In this document: positions 31,919 to 35,551 of the stretch, in pieces
Numbering within the stretch: the first letter of the stretch is position 1
Layout: each line of letters opens with the position of its first letter
Source of the DNA: Brevundimonas abyssalis TAR-001
Lineage (GTDB): Bacteria > Pseudomonadota > Alphaproteobacteria > Caulobacterales > Caulobacteraceae
Direction of reading: 5' to 3'
NCBI RefSeq assembly: GCF_000466985.1
Contig: NZ_BATC01000025.1
Location: forward strand, 1 to 35,551
Length of the DNA stretch: 35,551 bases
Translations under genes and position numbers: made by a program
The notes under the pieces: generated by a model
The model's database searches: none
What the model was told of the DNA's origin: nothing
The model's input: only the letters and a program-made list of their open reading frames with translations

Positions 31919-32266
31919 GTGACCGATACGAACGAGAACCCCGTCCACGCCTTCATCGGCGCCACCGTGGCCGAGCACCCGGTGGTGCTGTTCATGAAGG
32001 GCACCCCCGACGCGCCGCGCTGCGGCTTCTCAGCCGCCGTCGTGCAGATCCTGGATCATGTGGGCGCGCCGTTCGTCGGCGTGGACGTGCTTCAGGACGA
32101 AGCCCTGCGGGACGGCATCAAGACCTTCACCGACTGGCCCACCATCCCGCAGCTGTATGTGAAGGGTGAATTCGTCGGCGGCTCGGACATCGTGCGCGAG
32201 ATGTTCCAGTCCGGCGAGCTTCAGCAGGCCCTGACCGAAAAGGGCGTGGTCCTGGGCGAGGCCTGA
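31919..32266 (+). CDS. grxD: Monothiol CGFS glutaredoxin
   Basis: A 115-residue monothiol glutaredoxin (Grx4/GrxD type) that binds a [2Fe-2S] cluster with glutathione and exchanges it with BolA partners. The active-site CGFS is at 35-38, with K27 in FMKGTPDAPRCGFS and the glutathione-binding WPTIPQLYVKGEFVGGSD. It starts with GTG at 31919, the only start that gives the full family length; the nearest ATG is inside the fold. Its stop is 2 bases before the GTG of the thioesterase, so the genes are one unit. Confidence 0.95.
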   Translation: MTDTNENPVHAFIGATVAEHPVVLFMKGTPDAPRCGFSAAVVQILDHVGAPFVGVDVLQDEALRDGIKTFTDWPTIPQLYVKGEFVGGSDIVREMFQSGELQQALTEKGVVLGEA

Positions 32267-32268
32267 TC

Positions 32269-32691
32269 GTGGCCCGGCAGGCGCTGACCCCGCGCGAGGA
32301 TCGCCAGGTCTTCACCCTGCCCCTGACCATCCGCGACGAGCACATCGACGAGAACGGCCACGTCAACAATGTGGTCTATGTGGGCTGGCTGCAGGAAGCC
32401 GGCACAGCCCATTGGAACAGCCGGTTCAGCGCCGAAGACCGGGCCCGCTGGTCCTGGGTCGCGCTACGGCACGAGGTGGACTATTTCCGCCCCCTGCCCC
32501 CCGGCGCGACGGTCGTGGCCCGCACCTGGGTCGGCGATCCGCAGGGGCCGCGCTTCGCCCGTTATGTCCTTATCGAGGACGGCGAGGGCCGTCTGTGCGC
32601 CCAGGGCCTTTCCGAATGGTGTCTGGTGGACGCCGAGACCCTGCGTCCGCACCGCATTCCGCCCGAAATGGTCAGGCCGTTCGAGGCCTGA
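32269..32691 (+). CDS. Acyl-CoA thioesterase (hotdog, 4HBT family)
   Basis: A hotdog-fold protein of 140 residues with the family's DENGHVNNVVYVGWLQEA motif, whose Asp (IDENGHVNN) marks a YbgC/4HBT-type thioesterase. It starts with GTG, 2 bases after the grxD stop, so it is translated as part of the bolA-grxD cluster, though a link to iron-sulfur chemistry is not obvious. It is different in sequence from the hotdog protein at 1583-2017. Substrate unknown. It is convergent with the lipoprotein gene after only 13 bases. Confidence 0.88.
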   Translation: MARQALTPREDRQVFTLPLTIRDEHIDENGHVNNVVYVGWLQEAGTAHWNSRFSAEDRARWSWVALRHEVDYFRPLPPGATVVARTWVGDPQGPRFARYVLIEDGEGRLCAQGLSEWCLVDAETLRPHRIPPEMVRPFEA

Positions 32692-32704
32692 CCAATCGCT
32701 GCAT

Positions 32705-33100
32705 TCAGGGCACGACCAGCGGATTGGCCAGCACCAGGGCGGCGCCCCGTTCCAGGCCCAGCTCCGCATAGGTCCAGGACAACTCCACACCCTCGGCGAT
32801 CAGGGCGCGGCAGTGGTCGGGTTCGCTGCGGAACAGGGTCATTTCTCCGGCCATGGCGCCGCCGTCCACGATCTCCACGCGGAAATCAGACTTCTCGGTG
32901 CAGCCGTTGGAGGTGACGCGCACCACCGCCTGGTCGCGCTCGAAACGCACGCCGTGCACGCTTTCCAGTTCACGCGGCTCCAGCTCCACCGAGGTGGCCG
33001 AGGCGGCGCGCACGGTCGTCGTCTCGCCGCTGTCGCTGGAGTAGATGACGCAGCCGCCCAGCATCAGCGGGGCGGCCAGCAGCAGGGGAAGGAAGCGCAT
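32705..33100 (-). CDS. Outer-membrane-type lipoprotein of unknown function
   Basis: A 131-residue predicted lipoprotein. The signal ends LMLGGC with the lipidated Cys at 17, followed by a Ser/Thr-rich linker. The mature domain is about 100 residues, with two further Cys (SNGCTEK and EPDHCRAL) that could form a disulfide. I recognise no family. Its ATG overlaps the TGA of the preceding short lipoprotein, so both are translated together. It is convergent with the thioesterase and has no evident terminator between. Confidence 0.7.
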   Translation of the reverse strand: MRFLPLLLAAPLMLGGCVIYSSDSGETTTVRAASATSVELEPRELESVHGVRFERDQAVVRVTSNGCTEKSDFRVEIVDGGAMAGEMTLFRSEPDHCRALIAEGVELSWTYAELGLERGAALVLANPLVVP

Positions 33101-33219
33101 CAGCGGTTCGAATCTTCGCTGGTGGTGATGACGCGCGTGGTGGGCTCGTCAGTGGAGATGATGATGCAGCCGGACAGCAGCGGTGCGGCGATGGCGGCGA
33201 TCAGAAGAATACGAAGCAT
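33100..33219 (-). CDS. Very short lipoprotein (39 residues)
   Basis: A lipoprotein-signal peptide (MLRILLIAAIAAPLLSGC, Cys at 18) is followed by only 21 residues, IIISTDEPTTRVITTSEDSNR. An AAGGGG ribosome site lies about seven bases before the ATG. The post-Cys sequence (IIISTDEPTTRV) resembles that of the next lipoprotein (VIYSSDSGETTTV), so it may be a truncated paralogue. Stop and next start share TGATG. It is too short for most annotators, but the signal and coupling are convincing. Confidence 0.6.
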   Translation of the reverse strand: MLRILLIAAIAAPLLSGCIIISTDEPTTRVITTSEDSNR

Positions 33220-33298
33220 TGGGAGGCCCCTTGAGTGACTTGATGCCCGATACTGCCAAGGCGCGCGTGCAAAGACACGTGAACAATCGGAAAGGGTG

Positions 33299-33955
33299 TC
33301 AGCCCTTGTCCTCGCCCCCCTCCACGAAGTCCTGAACGAACTCGGGCGTGTCGCCGTCCTCGACGGGGTCCTCGTCCTCGCCTTCGCCACGCGAAGGGTC
33401 CGGCACCTCGAACCCGGCGGGCAGGGACAGGTCCAGCAGGCCGGCGGCCTTCATCTCCTGCACGCCCGGCAGGTCATACAGGCTGGCCAGGCCGAAATGC
33501 TCCATGAAGCGGTCCGCCGTGGCGTAGGTGACCGGCCGCCCCGGCGTGCGCCGCCGCCCCTTCAGCTTCACGAACCCCATCTCCAGCAACAGGTCCAGGG
33601 TGCCCTTGGAGATGCTGACTCCGCGCACGCTCTCGATCTCGGCTCGGGTGACGGGCTGGTGGTAGGCGATGATGGCCAGGGTCTCCAGCGCGGCCCTGGA
33701 CAGCCGGCGCGGCTCCTCGCGCTCCTCGGTCATCAGGAACGACAGGTCAGGCGCCGTGCGGAAGCGCCAGCGGCCCGCCACGCATTCCAGCTCCACCCCC
33801 CGGCCTGCATAACGCTCGATCAGGGCGGTGAGCGTCCCGCCCACATCGGCCCCTTCGGGCAGGCGGCGCGCGATCTCCTCCACCGACAACGGCGCGGCGG
33901 CGGCGAACAGCAGGGCCTCGATGCGGCGCTCCAGATCGTCGGGTTCCACGGTCAC
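33299..33955 (-). CDS. scpB: Segregation and condensation protein ScpB
   Basis: Subunit of the SMC-ScpAB condensin that organises and segregates the chromosome, 218 residues. Tandem winged-helix features are visible: the opening RRIEALLFAAAAPLSVEEIARRLP and the second domain with ALETLAIIAYHQPVTRAEIESVRGV and the KGRRRTPGRPVTYATADRFMEHFGL signature (here quoted in part). The C-terminal ~40 residues are acidic and probably disordered. It starts with GTG at 33955, overlapping the scpA TGA (GTGA), which implies coupled synthesis with its partner. Confidence 0.95.
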   Translation of the reverse strand: MTVEPDDLERRIEALLFAAAAPLSVEEIARRLPEGADVGGTLTALIERYAGRGVELECVAGRWRFRTAPDLSFLMTEEREEPRRLSRAALETLAIIAYHQPVTRAEIESVRGVSISKGTLDLLLEMGFVKLKGRRRTPGRPVTYATADRFMEHFGLASLYDLPGVQEMKAAGLLDLSLPAGFEVPDPSRGEGEDEDPVEDGDTPEFVQDFVEGGEDKG

Positions 33956-34776
33956 GGCGTCAGCTCCAGCGGCTGGCCGATATCGCGGCGGCGCAGGTAG
34001 AGGTCATCGAAGGCCCGGGTCTGGCGCACGTCCATGGCGCCTTCCTTGACCAGCTCCAGGCTGGCCGAGAGGGTCGAGGCCACATAGGAGGCCTGGGTCG
34101 GCCCCTCCCCGCCCCGCGCCCGCGTCGGGGCGACCTTCTCCAGCGGGGTCCAGTCGGCCAGTTTCGGCATCACCTCACGCAGCCAGTCGCGGGCTTCCTC
34201 GAGGGCGAAGGCCTCCACCCGCTGGGTGGGCGTATAGTGGCGGTGCTCCTCGCGGCGACGCTGGACCACATAGGCCACCATCAGGTCGTACAGGCTGATG
34301 TCCACCCGGTCCGACGGCACGATGACCGTGGCCTCCGGGTCGCCGCGGGTGAACACGTCGCGCTTGAGCTGAGGCCGCGCCGTGATGGCCTCCACGGCCG
34401 TGCGCATGGCCTCAAGCTTCTTGAGGCGGAAGGCGAGCGCGGCGGCCATCAGCTCGGCGGGCGGCTCATCCTTGGTCTTCTGCTCGTTGCGGGGCAGCAG
34501 CAGGCGGGACTTCAGATAGGCCAGCCACGACGCCATCACCAGATAGTCCGCCGCCAGCGAGAAATTGCGGCTGCGCGCCTCGTGCACGAAGGCCAGATAC
34601 TGTTCGGCCAGCTTCGTGATCGACAGCTTCAGCAGATCGACCTTCTGGGTGCGGGCCAGCGCCAGCAGCACGTGCAGCGGCCCCTCATAGCCGTCGATGT
34701 CCACCACGAAGGTCTGGTCGTCGGGCACCGCGTCCACCGCATCGAAGCCCAGATCGGTCTGGAATTCCTCGGTCAT
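33952..34776 (-). CDS. scpA: Segregation and condensation protein ScpA (kleisin)
   Basis: Kleisin subunit of the SMC-ScpAB complex, 274 residues. The N-terminal SMC-neck-binding region is present (IDGYEGPLHVLLALARTQKVD, then LAEQYLAF), with a central linker and a C-terminal winged helix that binds the SMC head (ASTLSASLELVKEGAMDVRQ). ATG at 34776 overlaps the TGA of nagZ (ATGA), and the scpA stop overlaps the scpB start. So nagZ-scpA-scpB form a tightly coupled operon, as in many Alphaproteobacteria. Confidence 0.95.
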   Translation of the reverse strand: MTEEFQTDLGFDAVDAVPDDQTFVVDIDGYEGPLHVLLALARTQKVDLLKLSITKLAEQYLAFVHEARSRNFSLAADYLVMASWLAYLKSRLLLPRNEQKTKDEPPAELMAAALAFRLKKLEAMRTAVEAITARPQLKRDVFTRGDPEATVIVPSDRVDISLYDLMVAYVVQRRREEHRHYTPTQRVEAFALEEARDWLREVMPKLADWTPLEKVAPTRARGGEGPTQASYVASTLSASLELVKEGAMDVRQTRAFDDLYLRRRDIGQPLELTP

Positions 34777-35551
34777 GCCTCACCCGCCGCCGGGCCGGCC
34801 GCCGCCGTCATCCGACCCGCCAGCCGCGCCGCGAACCGGGCGCGGGCGTGGGCCTCGTCCAGCGGCTCGGGCGTGGCGGGCACGCGGGCCAGCGCCGCCT
34901 CGGCCCGCTTCGCCGCCGCACCCCTCAGGCGTCCGACGCCCTCGGCCACGGCGCGCATCTCGTTGAGATTGCCGTTGCAGTGCAGGACCACGTCGCATCC
35001 GCCTTCAGCGAGGCCTCGGCCCGTTCCCGCAGCGAGCCGCTGAGGGCGTTCATGGACAGGTCGTCGGTGATGATCAGGCCGCCGAAACCCAGACCGCCCC
35101 TCGCCACGTCCTCGCGCATCAGCCTGACCGCCTTGCGCGAGGTGGTGGCCGGCCGCTTCCTGTCGATGGCCTCGAACACCACATGGGCGGTCATGGCCAG
35201 GGGCATGTCCGACAGGGCGCGGAACGGCGCGAAATCCCAGGCGTCCAGGGTCTTCAAGGGATCGGACACCACCGGCAGGGCGTGGTGGCTGTCGGCCGTG
35301 GCGCGGCCGTGTCCGGGCATGTGCTTGATCACCGGCAGGACGCCGCCCGCCAGCAGGCCCTCCGCCGCCGCCCGGCCCAACAGGGCCACCGTGGCGGGAT
35401 CGTGGGCGTAGGCCCGGTCGCCGATGATGTCGTGGGCCCCCGGCGTCGGCGCGTCCAGCACCGGCAGGCAGTCCACCGTGATCCCCAGCGCCAGCAGGTC
35501 ATGGGCGATCAGCCGCGCACCCAGACGGGCCAGCTCGCGCGCCTCCAGCGG
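34773..35551 (-). CDS. nagZ: Beta-N-acetylhexosaminidase NagZ, partial (frameshifted, runs off the window)
   Basis: Family GH3 enzyme of peptidoglycan recycling that removes GlcNAc from GlcNAc-anhydromuropeptides in the cytoplasm. About 259 C-terminal residues are present and the N-terminus lies beyond the window. Seen are VDCLPVLD, the signature VIKHMPGHG, the catalytic His loop DSHHALP and the nucleophile Asp in IITDDLSM. The frame breaks near 34999; one more C on the plus strand restores SLKAGCDVVLHCNGN and the C-terminal helix. It overlaps scpA by 4 bases. Confidence 0.92.

Overview
The window is a very GC-rich stretch of bacterial chromosome (GC/GTG/TTG-rich third positions, short intergenic gaps, many 1-4 base gene overlaps). 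The gene set points to an alphaproteobacterium of the Caulobacterales, most likely Brevundimonas or a close relative. It includes an RpoD with an acidic insert, dnaG-rpoD, nagZ-scpA-scpB, a bolA/CGFS-glutaredoxin cluster after purL, a large TonB-dependent receptor and an RraB-like protein. The genus is inferred from gene content and style, not from a search. There is no rRNA, CRISPR array, insertion sequence or prophage; it reads as core chromosome with some accessory genes.

Layout. 1-1500: REP-like hairpin DNA, a family 2 glycosyltransferase and tRNA-Val(CAC). 1583-3147: hotdog thioesterase coupled to an iron-type alcohol dehydrogenase. 3249-5853: GNAT, DUF423 membrane protein, and an overlapping PglD-like acetyltransferase / PglE-like aminotransferase pair for an amino-sugar. 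5989-6963: proline iminopeptidase. 7028-10898: rpoD and dnaG. 11117-12273: patatin-like lipoprotein. 12270-15179: carA, an unknown gene and a CsgA-like SDR. 15235-16356: HAD phosphatase and RraB-like protein. 16402-20310: TonB-dependent receptor followed by a sulfotransferase. 20559-25818: carB, a secreted unknown and an M20 amidohydrolase. 25822-26996: a small acidic protein and a TspO/MBR-like membrane protein. 27045-32691: purL, cytochrome P450, bolA, a degenerate aldo/keto reductase, CGFS glutaredoxin and a thioesterase. 32705-33219: two tandem lipoproteins. 33299-35551: scpB, scpA and partial nagZ.

How the genes work together. carA, carB and purL serve pyrimidine and purine synthesis. 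RpoD and DnaG form the macromolecular-synthesis pair. BolA and the CGFS glutaredoxin are expected to cooperate in iron-sulfur handling, with the pseudo-AKR between them as an unexplained third partner. ScpA/ScpB act with SMC in chromosome organisation, and NagZ in peptidoglycan recycling.

Ten coding regions or joints are broken by what looks like the loss of one G or C from a run of two or three. The broken genes include the essential carB and purL, and in every case one added base restores a full-length family member. This is most simply a systematic sequencing/assembly error, so I annotate these as single genes with the break noted. The most interesting candidates are the catalytically empty aldo/keto reductase inside the bolA-grxD cluster, the DnaG that has lost all four zinc ligands, the palindrome-dense dnaG/patatin intergenic region, and the TonB receptor-sulfotransferase pair.
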